Assembly (NCBI GenBank): GCA_035048485.1
Contig: CM068586.1
Coordinates: 28,228,349-28,292,348, forward strand
Source of the DNA: Pteria penguin
Taxonomy: Eukaryota; Mollusca; Bivalvia; Pterioida; Pteriidae
DNA: 64,000 nucleotides
Direction of reading: 5' to 3'
This document shows positions 35,013 through 45,535 of this stretch, in pieces. Below the pieces are notes generated by a model that did no database searches, had not been told where the DNA came from, and saw nothing but the letters and a program-made list of their open reading frames with translations. The position numbers were made by a program, and so were the translations under genes. How positions within the stretch are numbered: position 1 is the stretch's first letter; every line of letters starts with the position of its first letter.

Positions 35013-38000
35013 TTACTTCTTAACAAGTGGTCCCTGTAAATTGCACATAAATGCACAGACTCTTAACATTTGGTTTGCAAGTGGTTTTGACTTTAACGAC
35101 ATGGTATTAGATAAAATTCTGAAGTTCTTTAACCGCTCTATGGCTCTCTCGACATGAATTCGCAAACGAGCTATGTTCTGTGTCTTTTTCACATCAAGAG
35201 CAGACAAACGCTTTCTTTTTCCCCAAGTGCACTTTTTCGTGAATGGTGGGATTATTAACTTGGCTCGTCGCTCAAGCAGAAGGTCCCTGATCAAGAAGCC
35301 TCGGTCTGCTAAATATTCATCACCAGACTGAACAAGATCCAAAAAGCCACTTTCTTTGGTAATGTGGCGATCAGAGGTGTTACCTCCCCACAATTTAGAC
35401 ACGAATGTGATTGCACCAGATGGACTGATTCCTATTAATGCTTTGAAAGTATTATGATGTTTGTAGGCACTGTATGTTTGACACTGAGCTGTGGGTGATC
35501 TCGGCTTACAAATAAAAAATTCTGTACAATCTATTATGCATCTTACATTTGGGAAAGTAACTTTAAAACACTTTGGCATGAATTTCTTCACAGCGTTAGA
35601 TGATGGCCATCTTATAATAGGGCTAAGAACAGAATCCATGAAATTCACCCAAGTGGTTACAATTTGTGACACTCTCGATATTGAAATCCCAAAGATGTCC
35701 GCAAGGAAAAAAGAATACATCGCAAGCCTTAAACGCACAAGTGTGAGAATAAATTCTTCATATCTGCTTAGTTTTCTTTGAGGTCCACTTTTCTTCATAC
35801 CTGGGTGTCTCTGGAAATCCTCAGTTGATTTGCTGGCTTGTCCCGACCAGTACTTCAGGTTTTTGGAACTGGAGTCTAAAACACCTATGAAAAAAGGTCT
35901 TTTTTATAAACATGCCTTTTATAGTTCTGTTTCACAGCTGTATGCTACATGTATAAATTTGCATCAAATTTCTCAGTTTTTCTCAAGTGTAACAGGCCTT
36001 TCTGGTATAAGAACCACCAACCTTTGTCTTACAAGACCAATGCTCAACCTACTGAGCTATTAAAATAAGCTTAGTTAAATGTACACTTATGGACTGAAGT
36101 ACACTTTTTTTCTTTTGATTGGGAAATAAAAGGATATGGGTTCATATGTAATTTTTTTGAAAAGCTCCTCTCAAAAATTTACGCATGAACCTGTGTCCTT
36201 TTTTTACCCAATCAAAACAAAAACAAAAGTGTACTTTCATCCATATATTTATGCTTATTATTTATTACTCTTTGAGCGCCTCTTTATTGTACTATTTACA
36301 TCAATAATAATAATGTCATTGAGATCAATTTGTTACATGACAGATGTCTGGTCCACTGCCCTTTGAATTGCCACAGTTTTCCGATGCTCAACATAGGAGA
36401 ATGCATTGGGAGTTAGATTGTGACTGTGAGTCCTAAATTACTTAATGTGATGTAAATTATTCTACCAAACAACCATAGAAATTTAAAAAAAAAAACTAAA
36501 AACAAGAGCCTTACCAAACACTCCATCTAAAAAGTGCTTGGAAGGAGTCCCTGTATATTTTCGTACACTTTCGTCATTCTCAGTGACTTTTTGGATGAAA
36601 ATATCTTTTAAAAGCATATCTGGGTTGTCAGTCTTGCTCTTAGCATCAAGGAGAGCATCCATGTCTCGCATTGTGATGTCTGTTTGGCACTCTATGCTGC
36701 AACTTGGTGGGTCATTATCTTGGTTGGTATTGCATTCATATTGATAACCATGGTCTTGGAGTGCCTCGTGCTCAACTGGAAAAAAAGTTAAAAAATGTTA
36801 AGATACAATTTACCAGCACATATAATTATCTGTTAACATGGTTAAAGTTAAAATCATTTGAACAGTATAGAACACTGAAAGATCTAGAGAGTTTATATAT
36901 ATGTTTATGAATAAATATACATGTACATTGTGCACCGGTGTTCTGTCTTTCGGATGAGACAGTAAAAACCGAGGTCCCGTGTCGTGGTAGGCGTGGCACG
37001 TAAAAGATCCCTCACTGCTTCCGGTAGGTCCGTTGCAAAGGTCTAAATTTGTATGCAATGTATCAGGCAGATGCCATCAACATATACATGAAATAATCGT
37101 GGAGTGACTAAGAAACAATAATCAATACATGGTCATTGTACTTCATTTCTACATGAATCTATTTTAATGCATGTTCACAACGTTACATTTACCAAATCCC
37201 TCATTAGTCAGCAAATTTCTGGATGCAGGTGTTGTAAACACTTCAACTTCATGATGAACAGCCATTATGTTTTGGTGTAGGTCCATTTCATCATGGAATG
37301 CAACCTGAAATTAATACATATTAATTTATAATGCACAAAGTCTTTTAACTTTTAGTTGATAAATTGATGTGGGGGAAGATTTAAATTTGGTCATTGTTTA
37401 CTTTGAATAAATGGTACAGGGTACTGCAAATTTTTGCACAATGCACATTTTTAGACTATAAAGCTAGCTAAGATGACAGTCTTTCAACATACCAGTATAC
37501 GGATCGAAGTCATTTGGGGTCAGACTTAATACATGTATGATTATAATGAAGCTAGTTACTTTAACACCTACATAATTCTCTATGAAGCCCACCTTGGCTA
37601 ACTTGTACGACTGGTAATCAGAAAGTCAGGTGTTCGAACCCGACTGACCGCCAAACGTAAGTGGGTTTACCTCTGATGGTAAGGAGGTTAAAGACATTTT
37701 CAGATGTTAGTTACCTCTGACTGCCTATGCACGTACCAGTAAAAGATCTCTAGTTGCCCACTGCATTGTTTCCCCATAGCAGGTCAAATTTTACTAGAAT
37801 CTGAACGAGTATGTCCTGTCACTATACATCTGAAAATGAAATATCACTAAATGTGACGTAAAACCGTACATGTACCAAACCAAACATATTCACTTTGCTA
37901 CTGATCGACACACTTTAATCAAAATTAATTAGGCAAAAATTGTACGGAATTCAAAAATTCTTACCTCTTGTGGGCCGCAGCTGTACGAGCCTCTGTGGAT

Positions 38001-38372
38001 ATGATCGGATGTCTCGTAAGGAAAATCTGCACTGGCATTGTCATTTAAAGAAGATCCGACTTCCCTTTTTTGGATACTTGCACTGGACCTGAAATGACTC
38101 TCTGTCTTAAAGTTGTTGTAGGCAAACAATGTCGGAAACGGATTGTCCTTCGTGGGTTTACCATCTTTAAAATGTAGTGAACAAACTCGATGGCCACTCG
38201 GGGGGTCGTAATCCTTCCTACGGAGAAGGTCCAACCTCTTTTTCCTTGCTTTCGGGTTCTTGTGCTTAGTGGGGAATGGGGAAAATGATACATCTACCAT
38301 ATATCCATACTTCCCGATCCGCCTTGTGTCCGAATGGCAGCCCTCTGCGGCACAAAAGTATCTAGAAGGCAT
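35013..38372 (-). CDS. THAP domain-DDE_Tnp_4 transposase (4 exons)
   Basis: Minus-strand exons 38372-37965, 37304-37193, 36775-36515 and 35884-35013 (408, 112, 261 and 872 bp) have GT-AG borders. They join in phase to 1653 nt, or 550 residues plus stop. Residues 1-90 are a THAP zinc finger (C7, C12, C64, H67; 'PFP' and 'SLHF' motifs) that would bind the element's DNA. A middle segment 'YTGTPSKHFLDGVFG' matches the usual helical region before the nuclease. Residues 300-360 form a helix-turn-helix ('FGISISRVSQIV'). The RNase H-like DDE core has D379 (IIDCTEF), D454 (LADRGF) and E505 (HVERAIERLK). All catalytic residues are present and the frame is intact. Product: cut-and-paste transposase, family PIF/Harbinger-ISL2EU. 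Confidence 0.9.
35985..36062 (-). repeat. tRNA-derived SINE fragment in intron 3 of the transposase gene
   Basis: On the minus strand TAGCTCAGTAGGTTGAGCAT is an A-box-bearing tRNA 5' half. TTGGTCTTGTAAGACAAAGG gives an anticodon arm with TGT (threonine-like), and GGTTGGTGGTTCTTATACC gives a weak B box. It is tRNA-like and intronic, so it is a SINE head rather than a working tRNA gene. Confidence 0.65.
36084..36249. mobile_element. Foldback (MITE-like) insertion in intron 3
   Basis: Arms of about 60 bp in inverted orientation: GGACTGAAGTACACTTTTTT, 'TTTTGATTGGG' and 'GGGTTCAT' on the left. The right has 'ATGAACC', 'CCCAATCAAAA' and AAAGTGTACTTTCATCC. The loop is about 40 bp. It has no coding capacity. 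Confidence 0.75.
36935..37075 (+). repeat. SINE with a conserved core domain, in intron 2
   Basis: CTGTCTTTCGGATGAGACAG, then AAAACCGAGGTCCCGTGTCG and GGCACGTAAAAGATCCCT, form the deeply conserved SINE core found in molluscs and other invertebrates. I recall it as a Nin-DC or MetaSINE type domain but cannot decide which. No tRNA head was recognised here. Confidence 0.65.
37585..37885 (+). repeat. tRNA-derived SINE in intron 1
   Basis: TTGGCTAACTTGTACGACTG and TGGTAATCAG followed by GGTGTTCGAACCCGACTG resemble a tRNA head, with a strong B box (GTTCGAACCC). The body contains 'GCACGTACCAGTAAAAGATC', related to the core of the SINE at 36.9 kb, and the tail ends AAATGTGACGTAAAACC. Confidence 0.65.
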
Positions 38373-38468
38373 GAATGGGCGTTCTCCCTCTTCAAGTTTC
38401 TAAACCGGAAGTACGTCAGGTCATAAAAACCGAGAAATCACGTGACGTGGAACGTCTAAAAGAGTGAA

Positions 38469-38502
38469 TAAAACGGATTACGGACGAACTCGAAACTCTG
38501 CT
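38469..38502 (-). repeat. Right terminal inverted repeat
   Basis: Complement reads AGCAGAGTTTCGAGTTCGTC, then CGTAATCCGTT, matching the left end. Followed by AT (38503-38504). Confidence 0.93.
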
Positions 38503-38504
38503 AT

Positions 38505-39540
38505 TAGCCTACGAATCAACTATATTTTATTACAAAGAAGTAACCACCAACTCGCAGTGGAAAAACAGCGAACCAAGGCGAGATTTTTGGAAGGAACTAT
38601 CCTATTAAATGAATAAGAATGATCAGAATCACTCTTTCCGTATATCCCCCTCGTTATGAAGTACGTAAATTGTGTTTACAGTAGTCGCTAGATGGTTCGT
38701 CTTAAGCATGATAAATTGATTACTTATCTACATCATCATTTAACAAACGTATATAGACATGGAAGGCAAAGTTACAGTCAAAACTGCCCAAATCTGAAAA
38801 TGTTCAGACTAAAACTACCCAAATCCAAATCGTTCTACTTTTACTACCAAAGCTGTCCACCTTTTTGAAAATTTTAAAGTAATGTACTTGAAAGGAATTC
38901 CTTCTAAATTTTAGTTGCTTTGCTTTTCTGTATTTTGAAAATTGAAGAAAATAAAATTAGGACGGAACTAAGGCACAGTTTTAAGGAACTGACGACTCCG
39001 TATCTAAATTTCATGCCATGACGAGGCTACCGCAGAAAAGAGCCGCAAACTTAATTTAGATTATGAACTAGATTAGAAAAAATATAGTTGTATTTACTTT
39101 AATGATTTTTATTATTGTAGATGTCTCTTTACCGTGAATAAAATAATAAAAATTACTAATAAAGATACAAATCGAAAAATTAAAAACTTTAAATCTAAAC
39201 GTAAAAGAACTATTGTTGGCAATTAAAGCTAAAACAGAAATTGAATTCTGAAATTCGAACAGAAAGTAAAATAAAACATTTATTATTTTGAATTATAAAT
39301 AAGGAATTGTCACTCGTTTGATGGATTGTCGTTCGAATCGAAGGTTGTTCCAAAGTTGTTGAATTTGAAGTTTCAAAACAGTAGAAGATCTCGAATTTCT
39401 GAGTGTGACTTGAAAGCTCGCAAGCATGTGTTAAAACAACATTGAGGAAGTCTGGGGTTCAAAACTAGAGACAGATCTCCACAAATTGCATATGATAAGT
39501 TATTAAATTTAGTTTATATTCTTACCAATTTCAAACAGTC
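38505..39540. other. No gene recognised
   Basis: AT-rich flank of the transposon with no recognisable coding sequence. Confidence 0.45.
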
Positions 39541-40400
39541 ATGAAATTAAAAGAGAAAACCGAAGACATCTGACAAAGCTGTATGACACAAATCACCAAG
39601 GACCTGCACACACAAAAAATGACAATAATAGAATATACACGGAACGACATTACAAAACTATTCGATTTTGCTGCGGTTACGATACCGACTTAGGACGGTC
39701 AATTGAAAAATACGAAAATAACTAGTGTCACATGACTATGGCACTAACAACAATGTACCACAATGAACATTCACGGACCCCTGAAATTCAGAGGTGCCCG
39801 GGAGGAGTGAGCGTCTCCTGTATGGCTAGCCACACCCGCCGTGAATGCCTTGACATACAGATGAAACAGTATAATTCAGCACTGTATATATACATGAATG
39901 TGAATAAACACTGTGTAGAAAGTGTCACAGTCACATATCATCAGGAAAAAGGGTACAATAACACTTGAAGTAACAAATGTCACTCAATTTTTGTGGTTAA
40001 GCGGTTTACGGGCGCCCATCTTCGCACTCACCAAAAAAAAAAGCACAATCAAAGGACACACACTTAGAATTTATAAATAATCCTCCATATAGAAAACAAT
40101 GATCAACAGGCTTCTCAAGAAGAGAGGTCATAAAAATTTTATTACACACCAAAAATGTATAGAATAATATGTTGCTATCAAAATTATGTAAGGAGACATC
40201 ACATATGTAAACCGTGCTCTTCCCGTCCGTATGCGAGCTCAGATCCTTAATCAATACGAGTCCTGACTAACAGTCAGAGGGGACGAGGATCAGGACCTTG
40301 TCTTCTCTGAAGAGGTTTGGACAAGCCCCGTCATAGAGTCCCCACCGCCGTGTTAGGTCTAAGCGATTGTTTCAGGGTTATACTGTCGATTTCGAAGGCT
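39541..40400 (-). repeat. Naiad family B 3' tail, interrupted by a nested insertion
   Basis: The tail signatures ACCGACTTAGGACGG (about 39684) and 'CACTCAATTTTTGTGGTTAAG' (39979-39999) are normally about 25 bp apart. Here 257 extra bp separate them (39708-39964), flanked by TTGAA on both sides. The tail then continues to the end of the reverse-transcriptase fragment at 40401. Confidence 0.8.
39708..39964 (-). mobile_element. Nested Naiad-type pseudo-LTR fragment (family E) with a 5-bp TSD
   Basis: Flanked by TTGAA at 39703-39707 and 39965-39969. On the minus strand it contains ATTCACGGCGGGTGTGGCTA, then GCTCACTCCTCCCGGGCACC and ...CCGTGAAT. This is the same structured block as in family A and C tails but with different stem sequences. 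It encodes no protein, so it is a solo non-coding end of a different Naiad family inserted into an older family B tail. Confidence 0.75.
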
Positions 40401-41085
40401 TTATATAATTTTAAAACCCGCCGATATGAAATTATCGGAACCTTTGACCCTCCTTAGTTTGTACACTAGATTTGAGACATCACCATCTAGATAGGGGAAA
40501 TTTACAATAGGAAATCCAAAGTCATTACATTTGTCATATATGTTTGTATGAATATTGTTGTTAATAATTGTAATATTTAAGTCTAAAAAGGGTGTTTCCT
40601 GGTCGGAAGTATTGGCTTTGTTTAATTGAAGTTCAGATGGATACATGTCAGTGATTTAGTTTTCAAACTCAGGGTTATCGATAACTAAAATATCATCAAG
40701 ACATCTAGAGGCGTCATTGAACTTATCAATAAGGTCGAAACGTTTAGAAGTTTGAATAGAATGCATAAAGTCTCTCTCATAACAGTATAAAAATAAATCT
40801 GCTGTTAGGGGTGCGCAGTTAGTGCCCATTGGAATCAAAATAATCTGTTGATAAGTCTTGCCATTAAATTGTACATAAATATTATCCATTAAAAATGTGA
40901 TGGCATTACACAACTCAGAACAAGTCCAATATTTATAATTATCATATTGTTTATTAGAGAAAAATCCAGATGTAACTGAAGTACAGAGGTATAATTTAGA
41001 CTCTCTGTTGAAACACCAGCGTACGAGAGACAACAATTTGGTTTTGATTAAGTCATGAGGTAAAGAGTTATATAGTGCTTTTCAC
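40401..41085 (-). pseudogene. Naiad family B reverse transcriptase, internal and 5' deletions
   Basis: Begins at 'LYNSLPHDLIKTKL' (motif A aspartate lost) and continues through 'WCFNRESKLYLCTS', 'FFSNKQYDNYKYW', 'IPMGTNCAPLTADLFLYCY' and the catalytic CLDDILVIDN (tyrosine changed to cysteine). A stop codon (TAA) replaces a tyrosine just after 'DNPEFEN'. Then follow 'YPSELQLNKANTSDQETP' and 'YLDGDVSNLVYKLRR', where about 100 residues are deleted. It is inactive and diverged from the 24- and 45-kb copies. Confidence 0.82.
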
Positions 41086-43987
41086 TTTCACTTTTATCGA
41101 ATTGAAAAAGAGACAATCTGCTGCAAATATAACGGCTCATTTAAGTGCAACATTAAAAAACGTAAAGCCGAAAAATTACAGTGTAATTCTAGACGTGTTC
41201 AATTACCGTACTGCAATTGCTGTACTGCCTATAGATTATGTGAAAAGTTTGATATACGAACTGTTATCCTTTGTTATAAAAAAACGGTTCTTCTAATAGG
41301 TGAACCATTAAATATTATCATCTATCAACAAGTGTTCAAATAGGTAGATATGGCATGACAAATCAATCAGCAACAAATATAAAAACTACACCTACCTATT
41401 CTGTCATCTTGAATATAACCTTGGTCAGATATAGGTGACGAAGCTTTTACTGAATCCGTAAATTGATTAATTTACTGCATTCATTGTTATAGATGAGGCC
41501 CATTGTTTTTCAGATTCGGGAGAAGATTTCCGTCCAGTATATAGAAAACGGGTTGGACTCGAGCAGTTCTGCTTCATGCTTATATACTTGCATCTTCTGT
41601 TACTCTGTCGTCTATCAAAGGTCAAAATGATATAAAAAATTACCGTTGCCATAAAAACTGCAGTACATGGTGAAACACCAGTGAAAACAAACACTTCTAT
41701 TCATGTATTACGGGGACCAAATAATGCAAAGGATACAAAAACATCCAAAAGACAAATTTTGTCATTTTCAGCAAACATTAAAAACTGAAATAAACACCAT
41801 TAATCATATTGTAAATCTTTTCGCCTCCTAATCATATTGGTTTTGCAAATCAATATCGTTATCTTGTATAATGAATGTTCCTTATTGACTACTGCTCGGT
41901 AATTAGAATTGTACTCCCAACACTGGTGATATTTTAACTTCTTACATAAACTAGACGATTTTAAGTTCATTACAAACAACTCTCTTTGTTTGAAATTGAA
42001 ATAGTCCTCGACTCCTTATTAATGATAGTTATATATCACAGGTTTTTATGTTATAAGGTATTTCTTGTATCATAATTCCTCCTTAAAAATCAACAAATTC
42101 CGGCTAAACTTTAGACATAACCGTTAAGATATTACAAACTACGAAAAACTGTTTTACAATGCTTGTCCTTTCAGAGCCATTGTAGGAGCTCTGAATGTTT
42201 TAATATGTAGTAAAAAGTATGCCTATTTATTTATTATTGATTTTGTTTCATCAGCAAGTGCAAATGTATGACTCATACGCCAGTCAACCATACCAATTGA
42301 AACCATTTGAAGATTTTAAGCCAGAACGGTGATTGCAATGTAATTGGATATTTCTTTGGCATCATTCATTTGTTATTTTCCTTTTGCTTTTCCCATGGCT
42401 GATTAGTGGGTCTGATTGTGTAAGATCTCGTACTTCCCGCCATATCTCAACCACACATAACAATATATGCAAAGTCGATTTGTTAAATCAGTCGTAAGAT
42501 TCATTCCAAGATCATTTCATGCATCGATGAAAATTAATTAGCTAAAGGTGAATATCTAAAGGCACGGTAGGTTCATGTCAGAAATCAAAATCCAGCATCT
42601 TTACGTCATTGAAAAGAGGTATTTTTAAAAATTTCTGAACAATATCCGAATAATTCGCTTATTTTGCCAGACCGTTTATTTTATTATCGTGTGATGTCAT
42701 ACTTTGTCATACTGATTACGGTTATTTATTTATGCACATTAAATCTTACTTTCACTACAAAAGTAACTTATTCAATAGGCCTGGACTGTCAACAGAAAAA
42801 GCTTACTCTTCTTTGGCACATTATCCTTTTTGTGGATCTTTCGATGTTTGAATGGATATACTTTATAAATGTTCGTATCTGAATGACCTTATTTAAACGA
42901 GTATTACTCTTTTGATGTCTGGTAACAATTAGACCAGATGTTTTTTGGTTTGCTGCAGAAATCTGAATTTCTAGGAATTAAATAAATAGAACAGAAATGC
43001 AATAATATCCAAATTACCTGAACCAACACAATGGAATGCTTCGAAATTCAATCCATATCTCACTGTGTTAATGAGTTTTGTATAAATGTCTAGTATTGTG
43101 TTGCATGGCCTTCATACAAATATGCAGAACTGAAGAAGATTAATGTCCTGGTTTTATTACATATAATTGTGATATTTTAATCTCACAGAATACTAATATT
43201 TGTGTGTATCTATAAACAGAATGTTACTTGAAAAAAGACATTTCAGAGTACAATGCACCAAAAATATTCAAATAGAATTTACTATACCAATTAAGTTCAT
43301 ATATTCTTCTGCCGAACACATCTACATTGGTTATTCCAAAATCAAAGTATCAAGGACATGATCAGCAATTATTATTCGACCAAAACTGTGAAAGGATATG
43401 TAGAAAATTGTAACAAATCGTCGCCTGAGAACAAGACTGTTATTTCAGAAAAACTTCCATTTTGCGAAAATCGACCTCAAAGTTCAGCACCTTATATTTT
43501 GACATTTTTTAAAGGATGGCAAACCCTCTCAGCGGTAGATGTGGTTTTTTTAATCTAAACTTTTTAAATCTCCACAATTCCTTTGGCAAAATACATCGAA
43601 AGTAAGAAATCCAGAACATGCCAAATGCAGATAGAACATTCTAGCCCAAACTTTTCTTCATTTTTGCGAAAACCATTTTGAGTTTGGAAATAGAACAATC
43701 TGGCATCGAATAAAAGTGAGTTTAGCTTTAGTGACAGTGTGAATTTACGGCAGACAGCTAGGGTCGAATAGAATACCAACATGTTTTATGCGTTATTTTC
43801 TTTAATAACGATGACGGCGATGTGGGCTTTTAGAGTGAATGATTAAGCAACAGCTCTAATTTATACTGCCTTATATAACAACAACAAGTTGTATCAAGAA
43901 AACCAACTAACTGTTATAACCTCCATCGGAGGGTAACAAACTATATCATTATTAAACATCTGAAAAGTCCTCCAGAGGGAAGTAACA
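41086..43987. other. No gene recognised
   Basis: AT-rich DNA with chance frames only. A short hairpin (CAGAGC...GCTCTG) lies near 42173-42193. Confidence 0.45.
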
Positions 43988-44205
43988 TAAAATAAAGAAC
44001 AATGAACTGGAAATTTACTATCTATCGGTCTCCTGACCTTCTTCTGGTGAATCTATTAAAGCTGGTAATATAAATAAGTTAAATCCATCCTTTTCTATAA
44101 ATTATACAACGTAACACTTATTTCTCTATAATTGATATCGATCACCAGAAGAAGGTCAGGAAACCGATATATAGTGAATCACAAGTTCATTGTTCTTTAG
44201 TTTAT
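43988..44205. repeat. Inverted repeat, arms about 62 bp, loop about 90 bp
   Basis: Left arm AAAGAACAATGAACTGGAAA to CCTGACCTTCTTCTGGTGA (43990-44050). The right arm (44142-44205) is its diverged complement, TCACCAGAAGAAGGTCAGGA to CAAGTTCATTGTTCTTT. Possibly a small foldback element. No target duplication was recognised. Confidence 0.75.
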
Positions 44206-45021
44206 ATCATAATTGTTCTTTTCGGTAGGTATAAATGATACATTAAGACTTATTGTTTTTTCAAGAAACAATTTATTGATTTTAATATTTAAATGATTTA
44301 AACTGTGAGCAAATAGTTTCAAAGCAACATTGAAAATCACAAACGTTCACACATTTAACAATATTTGAACGATTTAAATTCTGAGCAAGTGGTTTCAACG
44401 CAGCATTGAAAATCACAAACGTCCACACATTTTAACAAAATGGATGCAAATAAAACAAAAAGTGATGAAGTATCCAATGCCTCTTTTGTCTGGTGATTGA
44501 TAAGCTCCGACAGACAGACAAAGCGACGGACAATCAGTCCCATGCCTGATTGGTAGCCAATATATTGACCATACAGACAACCTTACCTTTATACAGTCAG
44601 TATAATTTACAATACAAGATGTTAATAATAGAAATACAATCCTGCTAAATATTGGTTCAAATGACATGTATATTGATATCAAGAATTTTGTAATACTACA
44701 ATTAAATGCCAAATCAACCAATTGCATATTCAAACAATGATACCTATCAGATTATCGATGACGATGGCTTATGTAGACATTGAACTATGATGATGTTATT
44801 ACACATGGACAAGATTTAACTTATAAATATGCAAAATGTAAAATGTTTCTTTAATACTCATAAAAATCAAACGCAACTCTGCCTTCACATTTGGATCTCA
44901 AAATTAGTATAAAAACGTTGGTGTCTGCATATCGATCATTGGTACTATAAGCAGTGACGTTTGGATTTAGTGAACAGACAAACTGACGAATGAATAGGAA
45001 CTTCAATGTATGAAACTGTTT
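44206..45021. other. No gene recognised
   Basis: AT-rich DNA. A direct repeat of about 85 bp (44303-44355 and 44368-44430 share 'TTGAAAATCACAAACGT') is the only structure seen. Confidence 0.45.
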
Positions 45022-45535
45022 ACAAAGGAAAAAAGAGGAGTTACCGGCTCAGTTATGTGGCAGAAGTCACCATGGAGCTATAAAATACATGAATATAAAT
45101 AATATAATAGAAATTTAATACATTACAAAAATATTTGATTGTAGTGCAATTACGATACCGACTTAGGACGGTCATTTAATTTGACAAAAGCCAAACAAAT
45201 GGTGTGGTTAACCGGTTTACGGGCCACCTTCCCACTCACCGTAACAGCAGAACAATCAAAAGACGTACATTTAAAAATTTATAAATAATCCTCCATGTAA
45301 AGAACAAGGATCAACAGGTATCGCATATTGAGAGTTCATAAAAATATAAAAACGTAAGGTATTGTAAAACACATAATGGTATAAAAATATATGCGACATC
45401 AACATGATAAACCGTGCTCTGCCAGTCTGAAAGCGAGCTAAGACCCTAGATCTGTAGGAGTCCCGACTAACAGTCAGAGACGAGGTTCAGGGCCATGTCT
45501 CCTCTGAAAGAGGTTTGGACAAGACCCGTCATATA
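45022..45535 (-). repeat. Naiad family B 3' tail (copy B-45)
   Basis: Almost base for base the same as 24009-24510. One difference is a 5-base loss at AACAGTCAGAGACGAGG, where the other copy has AACAGTCAGTGGGGACGAGG. The outer boundary is the same. Confidence 0.82.

Larger units (their letters stand above)
31904..38502. mobile_element. Intact ISL2EU-like DNA transposon (THAP-DDE transposase plus SWIM-YqaJ nuclease)
   Basis: A 6.6-kb element bounded by inverted termini starting AGCAGAGTTTCGAGTTCGTC and flanked on both sides by AT (31902-31903 and 38503-38504). That fits the 2-bp AT duplication I recall for ISL2EU. It carries two convergent spliced genes: a plus-strand nuclease gene (32039-34109) and a minus-strand transposase gene (35013-38372). 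The pairing of a DDE_Tnp_4 transposase with a YqaJ-type nuclease is characteristic of ISL2EU and relatives of PIF/Harbinger. Every exon is open and every intron phase closes, so the copy looks autonomous. The related Spy group, which leaves no duplication, is a possible alternative because AT is palindromic. Confidence 0.88.

Noticed and set aside
35491..35781. 96-codon plus-strand frame inside the transposase exon
   Set aside because: Antisense shadow of the DDE domain.
35985..36062. A threonine tRNA gene on the minus strand
   Set aside because: The T arm is degenerate, the acceptor stem is not closed and it sits in an intron. Better read as a SINE fragment.
37585..37660. A tRNA gene (strong B box GTTCGAACCC)
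   Set aside because: The acceptor and D arms do not pair properly and it continues into a SINE body. It is a SINE head.
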